NCBI RefSeq assembly: GCF_021532375.1
Contig: NZ_JAKGAP010000019.1
Coordinates: 1 to 64,000, forward strand
DNA from: Paenibacillus alkaliterrae
GTDB lineage: Bacteria; Bacillota; Bacilli; Paenibacillales; Paenibacillaceae
Direction of reading: 5' to 3'
DNA: 64,000 nucleotides
In this document: one piece after another, positions 35,142 through 43,210 of the stretch
Numbering within the stretch: position 1 is the first letter of the stretch
How the letters are laid out: each line of letters begins with the position of its first letter
Notes under the pieces: model-generated
Told to the model about the DNA's origin: nothing
Seen by the model: the letters and a program-made list of their open reading frames with translations, nothing else
Databases searched by the model: none
Made by a program: the position numbers and the translations under genes

Positions 35142-35993
35142 CTACATCGTAAACCGCTTCCGAAACTTCAGCGGAGGCATGCCTGTATGAGACGCGAACA
35201 GCCTCGAGAAATGCGGGGTCTGCCGGAAGCCCGTCTCCTCCGCTACCCGCGCGATCGTCCAGTCGGTTTTGATCAGCAGCAGCTTCGCCTGGTCGAGCCT
35301 GTAATAGAGCAAATATTGCTGCGGCGTGCAATCGAACACCTCGGTCATGCAGCGCGTGATATAGTTCGTGTGCAGTTGAAGCACATCGCTCAGCATCGTA
35401 TTGCTGATAGGCGAACGATAATTGAGCTTCAAATAAGCCGCTGCACGCTCCGCCACCGAGACGGCCGCTTTCGCAGCATCCGAGCGCCAGCCTTCATCGA
35501 GCATTTGCAGCAAATGCAAAAAACGCTGCTGCCGGTCCCAGAACGCGCCGTGCGAAGAGCTTTTGGCCGCTTCATGCAGCTGCGAGAAAATGAGCTTCGC
35601 CTCGTCGGGATAGGTTAGCTTCATTTTTTTCGGCAGACGTATCGCATACGTATAATAATCGCCGCGAAGCGTGCCGCATTGATTGCCCTCCGTTTCCTCC
35701 CAAGCGCCCACCGTCTGAAAATGAATCCAGTCAAACACCGTCTCCACCTCGCAAGGGCGAGTGGAATAATGCCAACGATCCGGTCTTAAGATTAGCACAT
35801 CGCCCGGTTCCAACGTCCACCTGCGGTTATCCTCCGCGACATGCAGCGAGCCCTTGTTCACGAACAGCAAATCAAATACGCCTAGGTTCGTCCGGTTCGG
35901 ATGCTCCTCCCCGGCACCATAAGTCAAACGATTGGATTCTATAAAAAAAGGCAGCGGCGGCGAACGAAAAGTAAGCAATAAATCCTCTGACAA
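35142..35993 (-). CDS. AraC-family transcriptional regulator
   Basis: A 283-residue regulator with an N-terminal cupin-type ligand domain (FDLLFVNKGSLHVAEDNRRWTLEPGDVLILRPDRWH) and a C-terminal AraC DNA-binding domain (ISNTMLSDVLQLHTNYITRCMTEVFDCTPQQYLLYYRLDQAKLLL, WTIARVAEETGFRQTPHFSRLF). The TTG at 35993 is preferred since AGAGGAG lies eight bases upstream; an ATG 18 codons earlier (MKRFSSN) is possible but has a poor site. Such regulators respond to sugars or plant-derived compounds. No catabolic operon adjoins it, so its target is not evident. Confidence 0.88.
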   Translation of the reverse strand: MSEDLLLTFRSPPLPFFIESNRLTYGAGEEHPNRTNLGVFDLLFVNKGSLHVAEDNRRWTLEPGDVLILRPDRWHYSTRPCEVETVFDWIHFQTVGAWEETEGNQCGTLRGDYYTYAIRLPKKMKLTYPDEAKLIFSQLHEAAKSSSHGAFWDRQQRFLHLLQMLDEGWRSDAAKAAVSVAERAAAYLKLNYRSPISNTMLSDVLQLHTNYITRCMTEVFDCTPQQYLLYYRLDQAKLLLIKTDWTIARVAEETGFRQTPHFSRLFASHTGMPPLKFRKRFTM

Positions 35994-36140
35994 CCTGATC
36001 TCTCCTCTTAAACTAGCTACTGCCATGTTACTTGAAAACCGTTTCATTTGTCCACATTAAAACAAAGCCCCAGCCGCATCCTTTAATGGATACTGACTGA
36101 GGCCAAAACAGCTTGCCGCTCAACTCTGCTTCCTCTTTTT

Positions 36141-36857
36141 TTACATCACGGGCTTAAAGTCCAGCCCATAGTTTGCCTTGAACAGGTTCGCCTCGGGGAG
36201 CAGACTTTTGATTAGATACATATAATCGAGTGAACGCTCTAACGAGGCTTCATTCGGAACAAATGTAATGCGTTTGCCTTCCAGCAGCGACAGTACTTCG
36301 ATTCGGGAAGGAAGCTTCTCGAAGGCACTCATGCAAAATACGGAAGTCATATGAAATAACAAGCCAAGCGCTTCCTTATTTACATCCACGGCGAATTTCT
36401 GCACGATAAAATCGTCAGCGCCTCCTTCGGAATCCGCAGCTACCGTATGAAAAATTTGCGACAGCTCCATATCAAGCTCATCCACATAGGTCCTCAGCTG
36501 CTCGAAGGAAATAATTGGCATGTTGGTACATGCCCCTCCAAGCAGGAATAACGTCAAATTTTCCTTAACCGTCTGCTTCATTTGCAAAAAATGCTCATCC
36601 GAATGGAATTTGTAATGGCGATTCGTCCACCAACGCTCCACTGCGGCCTCGATCGCTGCTTCCGTGCGGGCTTCCAACGGAAGCATATAGAAATCGTTAA
36701 CGCTGTGACTTGCAGCGAATTGAACCATTTGCCGCCAATTCACGTCGCTTTCGCGTTTGCGGCCCGCATGGATTGCAGCGAACCGTATAGGACAGCGCAG
36801 CAGCTCTTCCAGCTTATAATCCTCGATTCGGATAATCGTCGGCATTTGCTCCATCAT
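36141..36857 (-). CDS. Uncharacterised protein, last gene of the Fur-controlled operon
   Basis: A 238-residue soluble protein. Its first 110 residues (IRIEDYKLEELLRCPIRFAAI, WRQMVQFAASHSVNDFYMLP, AAVERWWTNRHYKFHSDEHFLQMKQTVKENL) recall the substrate-side helices of PD-(D/E)xK nuclease-fold proteins of the AddB/Cas4 kind, where L-x-x-CP-x-x-F starts the domain. No catalytic D-x-E-x-K triad is visible, and there is no Cys cluster. The likeness is weak, so it is called unknown. It starts 22 bases after the flavodoxin gene, with AAAGGCGG before the ATG, and should be co-transcribed. Confidence 0.65.
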   Translation of the reverse strand: MMEQMPTIIRIEDYKLEELLRCPIRFAAIHAGRKRESDVNWRQMVQFAASHSVNDFYMLPLEARTEAAIEAAVERWWTNRHYKFHSDEHFLQMKQTVKENLTLFLLGGACTNMPIISFEQLRTYVDELDMELSQIFHTVAADSEGGADDFIVQKFAVDVNKEALGLLFHMTSVFCMSAFEKLPSRIEVLSLLEGKRITFVPNEASLERSLDYMYLIKSLLPEANLFKANYGLDFKPVM

Positions 36858-36879
36858 TATGGCCGCCTTTCTCGTTCCA

Positions 36880-37332
36880 TTAACCGGCTGCCGCTTCGAG
36901 ACCCGCCACTTGGCGCCCTAAGCTTCTGCCTTGTTCTTTCTCTTGCTCGGACGGATTATATTCGAACTTGATGCTCTCGCCGACAATTTCCGCTCCAAGC
37001 TCCTTGAGTTTCGCTTCAATCGTATCAACCGCGCCGCAATAGATCGGATAAGAGGTATCGCCGGAGCCAAATACCGCTGCTTTCTTGCCGCTTAGATCGA
37101 GAGAGCCCATCCCTTCATAAAAATCAATAAACTCATCCGGCAGCTCGCCGTCGCCCCACGTATACGCTCCAATAATAATGCCGTCATAACCTCTCAGCTC
37201 GTCCGCGCTAGCATCGAACGCTTCCTTCGATACAACCTGGGCGCCCGCTTCTTTCGCTCCCTCTGCAATGGCCTCTGCCATTTCTTCCGTATTCCCCGTC
37301 ATGCTTGCATATACCACAAGTACCTTCGACAC
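36880..37332 (-). CDS. Flavodoxin
   Basis: A 150-residue short-chain flavodoxin, an FMN electron carrier that replaces ferredoxin under iron limitation. The FMN phosphate loop is VVYASMTGNTEEMAEAIAEG. The isoalloxazine loops are IIGAYTWGDGELPDEF (Trp stacking) and VFGSGDTSYPIYCGAVD. The GTG start follows GGAGG. It lies inside an operon whose promoter carries two Fur boxes, matching the role of flavodoxins as iron-sparing proteins (compare B. subtilis ykuN and ykuP). Confidence 0.93.
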   Translation of the reverse strand: MSKVLVVYASMTGNTEEMAEAIAEGAKEAGAQVVSKEAFDASADELRGYDGIIIGAYTWGDGELPDEFIDFYEGMGSLDLSGKKAAVFGSGDTSYPIYCGAVDTIEAKLKELGAEIVGESIKFEYNPSEQEKEQGRSLGRQVAGLEAAAG

Positions 37333-37357
37333 CTGCCATTCCTCCGCTTCCTGCTTG

Positions 37358-38158
37358 TTATACGTTTATCGTTTGAATACCTTGAAACAGCGTTGCCATA
37401 TGGAGATTGTCACCCTGCAGATCGATATCCGTAACCGGACAGCCAAGCTTCACCGACAGCAGCGTTATCTGATTAAGAATATAAGCGAGCTGGAACAGGC
37501 CGCGGTCCGTACATGCGTAAAGATCATTCCCCTTCGCAAGCACCGAAAAAATAAACGGCTTACCGAACCGTATTCGTTCAAATCTCCCCTTCTTGTCACC
37601 TATAAGCAGCTCGCCCTTATCGCTCGTTCCGATGAGATGCCCCCGAAATACAGCCAGACTCGTGACGCTCGCATTCAGCTCGAAGTGTGCCCAATCATCC
37701 ATGAAGCGGTCATATAACGAAATGCCGCTCTCATGCGCGATGATGAGGTACTGAGGCAAGTTTATGAAGTCATACACCCGTTTATCTTCGCATGCGATCT
37801 TCTCCCACCTGGAGCCTGCTTTCGACCAAAGCCCATACTCCGTTGCCGCATAGCTCGTTCCGCCGATTTTGCGAAATTGATAGCAGGGAATCGACAACCC
37901 GTCATTTTCCCATGCGTTTCCGTCCCATTCATAGAGCCCGCTGCTTGTGCAAGCGTGGAGCAAGTCATGCTGCAGCTGCAGCCTGTTCACATTCGCCAGG
38001 TCCGGCATCCCGTCGCCGAGCTTCTCCCAGCTTCCCTCCGCATCGATTTGATAGACTCCATGACCGACTGATGCCGCATACAGGCAGTCCGGTCCAGCCT
38101 TGACCGATGAGAAGGGAAAGAGCAGCCAATTCCAAGGCTTGCTTGTTTCCGTCTGCAT
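37358..38158 (-). CDS. Beta-propeller-like protein of unknown function
   Basis: A 266-residue soluble protein made of about six similar beta-rich repeats: LYAASVGHGVYQIDAEGSWE, LHACTSSGLYEWDGNAWEND, SYAATEYGLWSKAGSRWEKI, LIIAHESGISLYDRFMDDWA, LIGTSDKGELLIGDKKGRFE and DLYACTDRGLFQLA. Each has a small-residue strand, Gly-Leu/Ile-Tyr and a Trp or Phe, as in YCF48/two-component propeller blades. There is no signal peptide or catalytic motif. It is encoded between a small basic protein and the flavodoxin under the Fur-box promoter. A scaffold role in an iron-limited redox pathway is inference. Confidence 0.75.
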   Translation of the reverse strand: MQTETSKPWNWLLFPFSSVKAGPDCLYAASVGHGVYQIDAEGSWEKLGDGMPDLANVNRLQLQHDLLHACTSSGLYEWDGNAWENDGLSIPCYQFRKIGGTSYAATEYGLWSKAGSRWEKIACEDKRVYDFINLPQYLIIAHESGISLYDRFMDDWAHFELNASVTSLAVFRGHLIGTSDKGELLIGDKKGRFERIRFGKPFIFSVLAKGNDLYACTDRGLFQLAYILNQITLLSVKLGCPVTDIDLQGDNLHMATLFQGIQTINV

Positions 38159-38189
38159 GTCTCTATTTCTCCTTCCTACAAAATAATGT

Positions 38190-38345
38190 TTATTTGGTTA
38201 CATGCTCGACTCGTCTTTCAACCATCGGAAGCTGCAGCCGTTTCGTCAGCGCTTCGTTCCCTATTGCCTTCTTCCAACTGCCCTGCTTCTGCAAAAGCAT
38301 TTCCGATCTGCGTTTCTTAATAACCATCTCGTAAAGCAAGCCCAT
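38190..38345 (-). CDS. Small basic protein, first gene of the Fur-controlled operon
   Basis: A 51-residue protein (MGLLYEMVIKKRRSEMLLQK, ending RRVEHVTK) with 13 Lys/Arg, no membrane helix, preceded at eight bases by GGGAGG. It is the first reading frame after a promoter with two Fur boxes. B. subtilis has small basic Fur-controlled FbpA-C proteins that act with the FsrA RNA; this one is similar in size, charge and control, but I see no clear sequence match. A longer frame reaching 38447 runs through the promoter and is not used. Confidence 0.6.
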   Translation of the reverse strand: MGLLYEMVIKKRRSEMLLQKQGSWKKAIGNEALTKRLQLPMVERRVEHVTK

Positions 38346-38386
38346 ACCGCCGGCCTCCCGCCATATGTAAAATCGGATCCCGTAAT

Positions 38387-38401
38387 TGATAATGATTATC
38401 A
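38387..38401. promoter_or_regulatory. Fur box 1
   Basis: TGATAATGATTATCA is a perfect 7-1-7 Fur inverted repeat. The surrounding 19 bases match the classical GATAATGATTATCATTATC at 17 positions. It lies just downstream of the predicted -10 element and 42 bases before the first start codon. Confidence 0.92.
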
Positions 38402-38412
38402 CTTTCGTATAT

Positions 38413-38441
38413 ATGATAACCATTCTCATTAAAATTGTCAA
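38413..38441 (-). promoter_or_regulatory. SigA promoter of the flavodoxin/propeller operon, overlapping Fur box 2
   Basis: Read leftwards, TTGACA (38441-38436), a 17-base spacer and TATCAT (38418-38413) form a near-consensus promoter. The spacer and -10 contain a second, imperfect Fur box (TGATAACCATTCTCA, 38414-38428). Bound Fur would block polymerase, so the operon should be repressed by iron. Confidence 0.85.
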
Positions 38442-38500
38442 CGACATCCTTCCTATTCTTCTTCTTTATTGTTTCAACTCCGCGTTTCCCATTTCACGCC

Positions 38501-38535
38501 AAGAAGGCGAATCTGCAACGAGATTCGCCTTCTTG
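38501..38535. terminator. Bidirectional terminator
   Basis: AAGAAGGCGAATC and GATTCGCCTTCTT form a perfect 13-bp stem with a seven-base loop. Confidence 0.8.
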
Positions 38536-38574
38536 CGGGTCCACGTCTTTGGAATAACTAGGAGCATGGGCTAT

Positions 38575-38766
38575 TGAATGTTTATAACCAATCCCCCCCT
38601 TAAACAGTTTCAAGCATATATCAACCCAGAATGGCATCCATGTTACGGCGGCAAAGCTGTCCTGCCAGCTTCCTGCTGCGAGGAGTATGCCGGTCTTAAG
38701 CTCTACAAGCCCGGTCGCGAATCTAAACCATTGCGGCAGACGGTAACTGCCGAACTCCTTTTCCAT
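38575..38766 (-). pseudogene. DoxX-like membrane protein fragment
   Basis: The frame MEKEFGSYRLPQWFRFATGL, then VELKTGILLAAGSW, matches the DoxX pattern (small protein with Y-x-x-P-x-W-F-R, then G-x-x-E-L). The expected second half (further helices and the H-x-R end) is missing; the frame becomes polar and runs into the terminator hairpin. GC-repeat elements lie directly upstream. Probably a decayed gene. Confidence 0.45.
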
Positions 38767-38784
38767 CCCCTTCGAAAACTTTCC

Positions 38785-38873
38785 AATGTGTGCGCTATGT
38801 TGGATTTTTACAGTAATTCCGCACACATGAACCTCAATTGGCGCGCTATGTTGGATTTATACAGCGTTTAAAA
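38785..38873. repeat. Dispersed repeat, two units
   Basis: GTGCGCTATGTTGGATTTTT and GGCGCGCTATGTTGGATTTA lie 56 bases apart, with CAGTAATTCCGC after the first. The second unit overlaps the stop codon of the next leftward gene. Confidence 0.75.
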
Positions 38874-39458
38874 CGGCAGCTTCACATCCACCTTAAACAG
38901 CACTTTGATTTGGTTCTGCTCGAACTGCACATCCCGTATCGCAACGACATTTTGCTCCGGCAGCTCTATAGGAATGAGGATGGGCTCCAGCAAGCTAAGC
39001 GGCAGCCCGATGTCCTTCACGGCCAAAGATTGAGGCCTCAGCGCAATATTGGGCGGCTGCCATTCTAAGGCATATACGGCATCAAGCTGCGCGGGAATAC
39101 GATCTTTATACGTGACATTCATGCGTGCGACCAGCCTGTCCTCTTCGAGCTCGAACACGGCTCCGTCCAAGCGGACATCCTCGTTCAGCTCGACCGCAGC
39201 TCCGTTCGTCCCTGCGCTTGCATATTCACTCATAAGGCGGGCTTTGATTACATAGTTGATGTCGGTTTCGGTGAGCACAAGCTCCGTATTTAAATTTTTG
39301 ATGATGGCAAGCGCTTTGTCTCTCACGCTTATCGGGGTATAAGCCATGTCCAGCCGCTCGTCGGGCGCTATATAGGATAGCAGCCACCATACGGCGCCGC
39401 CAAGCAGCAATATGAAGATAAGTAATGTCGTTAACAATCTTCTGAACGCTTTGAGCAT
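38868..39458 (-). CDS. YpmS-like membrane-anchored protein
   Basis: A 196-residue protein with one N-terminal membrane helix (LLTTLLIFILLLGGAVWWLLSYIA) and an extracytoplasmic domain. The pattern LVLTETDINYVIKARL, then VELNEDVRLDGAVFELEEDRLVARMNVTY, is that of YpmS/DUF2140 proteins, which look like lipid-binding TULIP-type domains. The ATG at 39458 follows AGAGGGGGG. It is divergent from ilvA. Function is not established. Confidence 0.75.
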   Translation of the reverse strand: MLKAFRRLLTTLLIFILLLGGAVWWLLSYIAPDERLDMAYTPISVRDKALAIIKNLNTELVLTETDINYVIKARLMSEYASAGTNGAAVELNEDVRLDGAVFELEEDRLVARMNVTYKDRIPAQLDAVYALEWQPPNIALRPQSLAVKDIGLPLSLLEPILIPIELPEQNVVAIRDVQFEQNQIKVLFKVDVKLPF

Positions 39459-39499
39459 TCGTCTTCCCCCCTCTAAAAAGAATAAAAAGCAAATAGCTG

Positions 39500-39527
39500 T
39501 GTCATCTCCCAATGATAGTGCTATAAT
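39500..39527 (+). promoter_or_regulatory. Predicted ilvA promoter
   Basis: TATAAT at 39522-39527 with a weaker TGTCAT 16 bases upstream, about 53 bases ahead of the ilvA start. No T-box leader fits in this short gap. Confidence 0.45.
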
Positions 39528-39579
39528 GTAGCAAATATTCTATCATGCCGATGAGGGCAAACAGAAAGGATGGTCCCCT

Positions 39580-40848
39580 ATGACAACGAGCAACGCACCA
39601 ACAGAACGCATCGGCCTCGAAGAAATCGTGCAGGCGCAAATGCATCTCAAGGATGTCATTACGCGTACACCGCTCCAATATAACCGCGTATTATCCGAAC
39701 GTTACAATTGTAACGTACTGCTGAAACGGGAGGACCTGCAAATCGTCCGTTCCTTCAAAATCCGCGGCGCCTATCATCTTATGCGCTCCCTTGCCCCGGA
39801 AACATTAGCGAAAGGGGTTGTATGCGCAAGCGCCGGCAACCATGCGCAGGGCGTAGCTTATTCCTGCCAAACGCTCGGCATTCCGGGCAAAATCTACATG
39901 CCCAGCACGACGCCCCGCCAAAAGGTAACACAAGTATCCTTCTTCGGCGGATCTGGAGTCGAGGTCATACTTACCGGCGATACGTTCGACGATGCTTATG
40001 ACGAAGCGGTGGCGGAGAGCGCTCGCAGCGGTATGCCCTTCATTCACCCGTTCGACGACCGCAAAATCATTGCCGGCAACGGAACCGTCGGGCAAGAGCT
40101 TATGGAGTCCGCTGAAACGTTGCCGGACTACGTGTTCGTCACCGTAGGCGGCGGCGGTCTTGCCGCAGGCGTTGCCTCCTATGTGAAAATGGTCTCCCCT
40201 CGAACGAAGGTTGTCGGCGTGGAGCCGGAGGGCGCCCCGTCGCTTCGCGTTTCGCTGGATGCAGGAGAAGTGACCCCGCTTGACCAAATCGACAAATTCA
40301 TTGACGGCGCAGCCGTTAAGCGCGTAGGCGATTTAACGTTTGAGCTGTGCAAGGAGCTGCTCGATGATGTGATTGCCGTGCCGGAAGGCAAGGTATGCAC
40401 CACCATGCTCGATTTATACAATGAGAATGCGATCGTGGCCGAACCCGCAGGCGCTCTGGCGATTGCCGCGCTGGATGCGTACCGTGACCGGATTGCAGGC
40501 AAAACGGTCGTATGCGTCGTAAGCGGCGGCAACAATGACGTCGACCGGATGCAGGAAATTAAGGAACGCTCGCTGATCTACGAAGGGTACAAGCATTATT
40601 TTATGGTAAGCTTCCCGCAACGCGCGGGCGCCTTGCGGGAATTCCTCGATCAGGTGCTCGGACCAAACGACGACATTACCCGCTTCGAGTATACGAAAAA
40701 GTCCAATAAAGACAACGGCCCCGCACTGGTCGGCATCGAGTTGAAGCACCGTTCCGATTACGGTCCGCTCGTCGAGCGCATGACCAGGAAAGGCTTTCAA
40801 TTTCTCGAGCTGAACAAAGATCCCGTCCTGTTCAACCTGTTAATTTGA
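39580..40848 (+). CDS. ilvA: Threonine ammonia-lyase (biosynthetic)
   Basis: A 422-residue PLP enzyme that deaminates threonine to 2-oxobutanoate, the first step towards isoleucine. The PLP lysine is in RSFKIRGAYHLM; other motifs are CASAGNHAQGVAYSC (SxGNHxQG), the phosphate loop VTVGGGGLAAGVA and VVSGGNND. The C-terminal 80 residues form one ACT-like regulatory domain (YFMVSFPQRAGALREFLDQVLGPNDDITRFEYTKKSNKDNGPALVGIEL), the B. subtilis arrangement with one rather than two such domains. Isoleucine feedback control is expected. Monocistronic, with a perfect terminator behind it. Confidence 0.96.
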   Translation: MTTSNAPTERIGLEEIVQAQMHLKDVITRTPLQYNRVLSERYNCNVLLKREDLQIVRSFKIRGAYHLMRSLAPETLAKGVVCASAGNHAQGVAYSCQTLGIPGKIYMPSTTPRQKVTQVSFFGGSGVEVILTGDTFDDAYDEAVAESARSGMPFIHPFDDRKIIAGNGTVGQELMESAETLPDYVFVTVGGGGLAAGVASYVKMVSPRTKVVGVEPEGAPSLRVSLDAGEVTPLDQIDKFIDGAAVKRVGDLTFELCKELLDDVIAVPEGKVCTTMLDLYNENAIVAEPAGALAIAALDAYRDRIAGKTVVCVVSGGNNDVDRMQEIKERSLIYEGYKHYFMVSFPQRAGALREFLDQVLGPNDDITRFEYTKKSNKDNGPALVGIELKHRSDYGPLVERMTRKGFQFLELNKDPVLFNLLI

Positions 40849-40880
40849 TTCTCGGATACCATGCGCGCCAAAAATAGGAA

Positions 40881-40914
40881 TCGCCCAGCCCCTCTAGAGG
40901 GGCTGGGCGATTTG
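40881..40914. terminator. Terminator between ilvA and the aldo/keto reductase
   Basis: A perfect 28-base palindrome, CGCCCAGCCCCTC mirrored around TCTAGA, followed by ATTTGC. It probably serves both converging genes. Confidence 0.85.
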
Positions 40915-40916
40915 CA

Positions 40917-41894
40917 TTACCAGGCGTAAGCGCGGGGCGCGTCTCCGCCGGGGCCCGGGAATATTTCGTCGATGCGCTTCAGTGCGGACTCGTCCAGTTC
41001 GACTTCGAGCGCGCGAAGCGAGCGTTCGAATTGATCATGCGTTCGAACGCCGATGATTGGCGCGGTTACGGCAGGGTTCGAAAGCAGCCACGCCAGCGAA
41101 ACAAGATCCTCCGGCTGGCCCAGCTCGTCGCAGAATTCCGCATATGCATCAAGCTGCTTGCGGTGCCGCTCGAGCCGATTCGAATCGCCGCTGCGGCGTC
41201 CGCCTTCCTTGCGGCGATGATTGCCCGCGAGCAAGCCGCCGTCAAGCGGGCTCCAAGGAATAACGCCAAGGCCCAGCTCCCTTGAGGCAGGCAGCACTTC
41301 CAGCTCGGGGAGCCGGCAGAGCAGGTTATATTTGTGCTGCTCGGATACGAGACCAAGCGTGCCTCTCGCCTTCGCTTCGCCCTGCGCGACCGCGATATCC
41401 CAGCCGGCAAAGTTGCTCGAGCCTATGTAGCCGATTTTCCCTTGCGCCGCGGCCGTCTCGAATGCTCCCCACAGCTCGCTCCAATTCACGCTGCGGTCGA
41501 CGTGATGCATTTGATAAAGCTCAATATGATCCGTTTGCAGACGCTTCAGCGAACCTTCCAGGTGCCGGCGGATTTTGTAAGCGGACAAGCCCGCCTCGCG
41601 GTTCGGACCGTCATGCTCATCGTGCATGTCGCCATATACTTTGGTAGCCAGAACGGTTCGCTCGCGGCGCCCGTCGCCCTGCTGAAACCATTTGCCGATA
41701 ATTTCTTCCGTGCGCCCTGCATTTTCGCCCCATCCGTAGATGTTCGCGGTATCCATAAAATTAATGCCTGCATCCAAAGCCGCATCTAAAATACGAAAGG
41801 ATTCCTTCTCATCCGTGTCCACGCCGAAATTCATCGTACCCAGGCATAACCGGCTGACCCGCAAACCTGATTTGCCTAATTTCGTGTACTGCAT
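40917..41894 (-). CDS. Aldo/keto reductase
   Basis: A 325-residue NADPH-dependent reductase. Catalytic residues are in NFMDTANIYGWGENAGRTEEIIG (Asp, Tyr), VLATKVYG (Lys) and YQMHHVDRSV (His); cofactor contacts are in TAPIIGVRTHDQFERSL. The ATG at 41894 (MQYTKLGKSGLRVSRLCLGTMNFG) is preferred, because the ATG three codons earlier stands only two bases from AAGGAG. This is the branch often annotated as YdjG/Tas-like general aldehyde or sugar reductase. It converges with ilvA and has no operon partner. Substrate unknown. Confidence 0.9.
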   Translation of the reverse strand: MQYTKLGKSGLRVSRLCLGTMNFGVDTDEKESFRILDAALDAGINFMDTANIYGWGENAGRTEEIIGKWFQQGDGRRERTVLATKVYGDMHDEHDGPNREAGLSAYKIRRHLEGSLKRLQTDHIELYQMHHVDRSVNWSELWGAFETAAAQGKIGYIGSSNFAGWDIAVAQGEAKARGTLGLVSEQHKYNLLCRLPELEVLPASRELGLGVIPWSPLDGGLLAGNHRRKEGGRRSGDSNRLERHRKQLDAYAEFCDELGQPEDLVSLAWLLSNPAVTAPIIGVRTHDQFERSLRALEVELDESALKRIDEIFPGPGGDAPRAYAW

Positions 41895-42027
41895 CTTAAT
41901 CATCGCTCCTTCAAATTTGAAATAGGATGGATTGCTCTTTCATTATACAAAATTTACACAAACTAACCAAACTGCGTTCACAATCGCATAACAAATATCC
42001 TTTACACTATCGGCAGGAGGTGTACCC

Positions 42028-43191
42028 ATGATACGTTTCGAAAACAAACAGCAGCCGAAATTGTTAATTTTATACGCATCTTACGGAGAGGGGCACCTGC
42101 AGGTTGCCCGCGCCATTCGCGACGCGATGGAGGAGCGCGGCAATTATCGGACGGTTATGGTCGATCTCATGGCAGAGTCGCATCCTTGGCTGAACGAAGT
42201 CACCCGCCGCTTCTATTTGAAGAGCTACACGCATATGCCCTCGCTTTACGGGTGGATGTATGATTTCACAAGGCCTATGAAGCATGATTCCCTATTCGGC
42301 GGTCTGCTTCACTCCTTCGGCCGAGACAAAATAAGACGGATTCTGGCCGCCGAGCGGCCGGATGCCGTCGTCCATACGTTTCCCTCCTTTGCCTTGCCCG
42401 AGCTCAAGAAGCGCACGGGCTATCACCCGCCTTCTTATGCCATCATTACCGATTTTGATTTGCACCGCCGCTGGGTACATCCGAGCATCGATCGCTATTA
42501 TGTAGCGACAGAGGATTTGAAGAAGGAGCTGACTCTGCTTGGCATTCCGGGCAGCTCCGTTCAAGTGAGCGGCATTCCTCTGAAACGCGGCTTTCGTGCG
42601 ATCGCCCCGTCCGCAGAGCTCTTCGTACGCTATAAGCTCCGGCCGGATAAGCCGGTTGTCCTCATCATGGCCGGCGCGCAAGGCGTCATGCCTGATGTGG
42701 AGCAAATCTGCGGCGGATTGCTTCAGGACGCGAACGTACAAGTCGCACTCGTTTGCGGCCATAATCGCCTTCTGAAGGATTCCATCTCGGAACAATTTCA
42801 GCACCATACAGGCGCCGCACGCCTGCATGTTTACGGCTTCGTTGAGCAAATACATGAGCTCATGGCGCTCTCCGACTGTCTAATTACGAAGCCTGGAGGC
42901 GTTACGCTATCCGAAGCCATTGCCGCTGAGCTGCCTATATTCACGTACCGGCCGGTTCCCGGTCAAGAGAAGCAAAACGCGTTATACCTTGCGTCCAAGG
43001 GCGCAGCAAGCATAGCGAATCATCCGCTGGAGCTGACCGAACAAATTTTGAAGCTGATCGGCGATCCGTTGCGACTTACATCTAGAAGACTGTCCACGCA
43101 GCGGCTTCAAGCCTCGCAATCGGCTGCGGACGGCATCATTTTGGATATTTTATCCAACTTGGATATAATGGAAAGAGCCTCGAATATATAA
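42028..43191 (+). CDS. ugtP: Diacylglycerol glucosyltransferase (UgtP/MGDG-synthase type)
   Basis: A 387-residue GT28-family enzyme at the inner membrane face. The N-terminal acceptor domain is the MGDG-synthase type (LLILYASYGEGHLQVARAIRDAM, with G-x-GH). The C-terminal UDP-sugar domain has VLIMAGAQGVMPDVEQICGG and the donor-binding CLITKPGGVTLSEAIAAELPIFTYRPVPGQEKQNA. In B. subtilis and S. aureus this enzyme makes glucosyl-diacylglycerol, the lipid anchor of lipoteichoic acid. GGAGGTG precedes the ATG. It leads a cluster with an MFS transporter that resembles the ugtP-ltaA pair. Confidence 0.85.
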   Translation: MIRFENKQQPKLLILYASYGEGHLQVARAIRDAMEERGNYRTVMVDLMAESHPWLNEVTRRFYLKSYTHMPSLYGWMYDFTRPMKHDSLFGGLLHSFGRDKIRRILAAERPDAVVHTFPSFALPELKKRTGYHPPSYAIITDFDLHRRWVHPSIDRYYVATEDLKKELTLLGIPGSSVQVSGIPLKRGFRAIAPSAELFVRYKLRPDKPVVLIMAGAQGVMPDVEQICGGLLQDANVQVALVCGHNRLLKDSISEQFQHHTGAARLHVYGFVEQIHELMALSDCLITKPGGVTLSEAIAAELPIFTYRPVPGQEKQNALYLASKGAASIANHPLELTEQILKLIGDPLRLTSRRLSTQRLQASQSAADGIILDILSNLDIMERASNI

Positions 43192-43210
43192 ATGGATAAG
43201 GAGCCTGTCC

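Noticed and set aside
38346..38447. Extended start for the small Fur-controlled protein
   Set aside because: The extension would translate the promoter and both Fur boxes; the ATG at 38345 has a good ribosome site.
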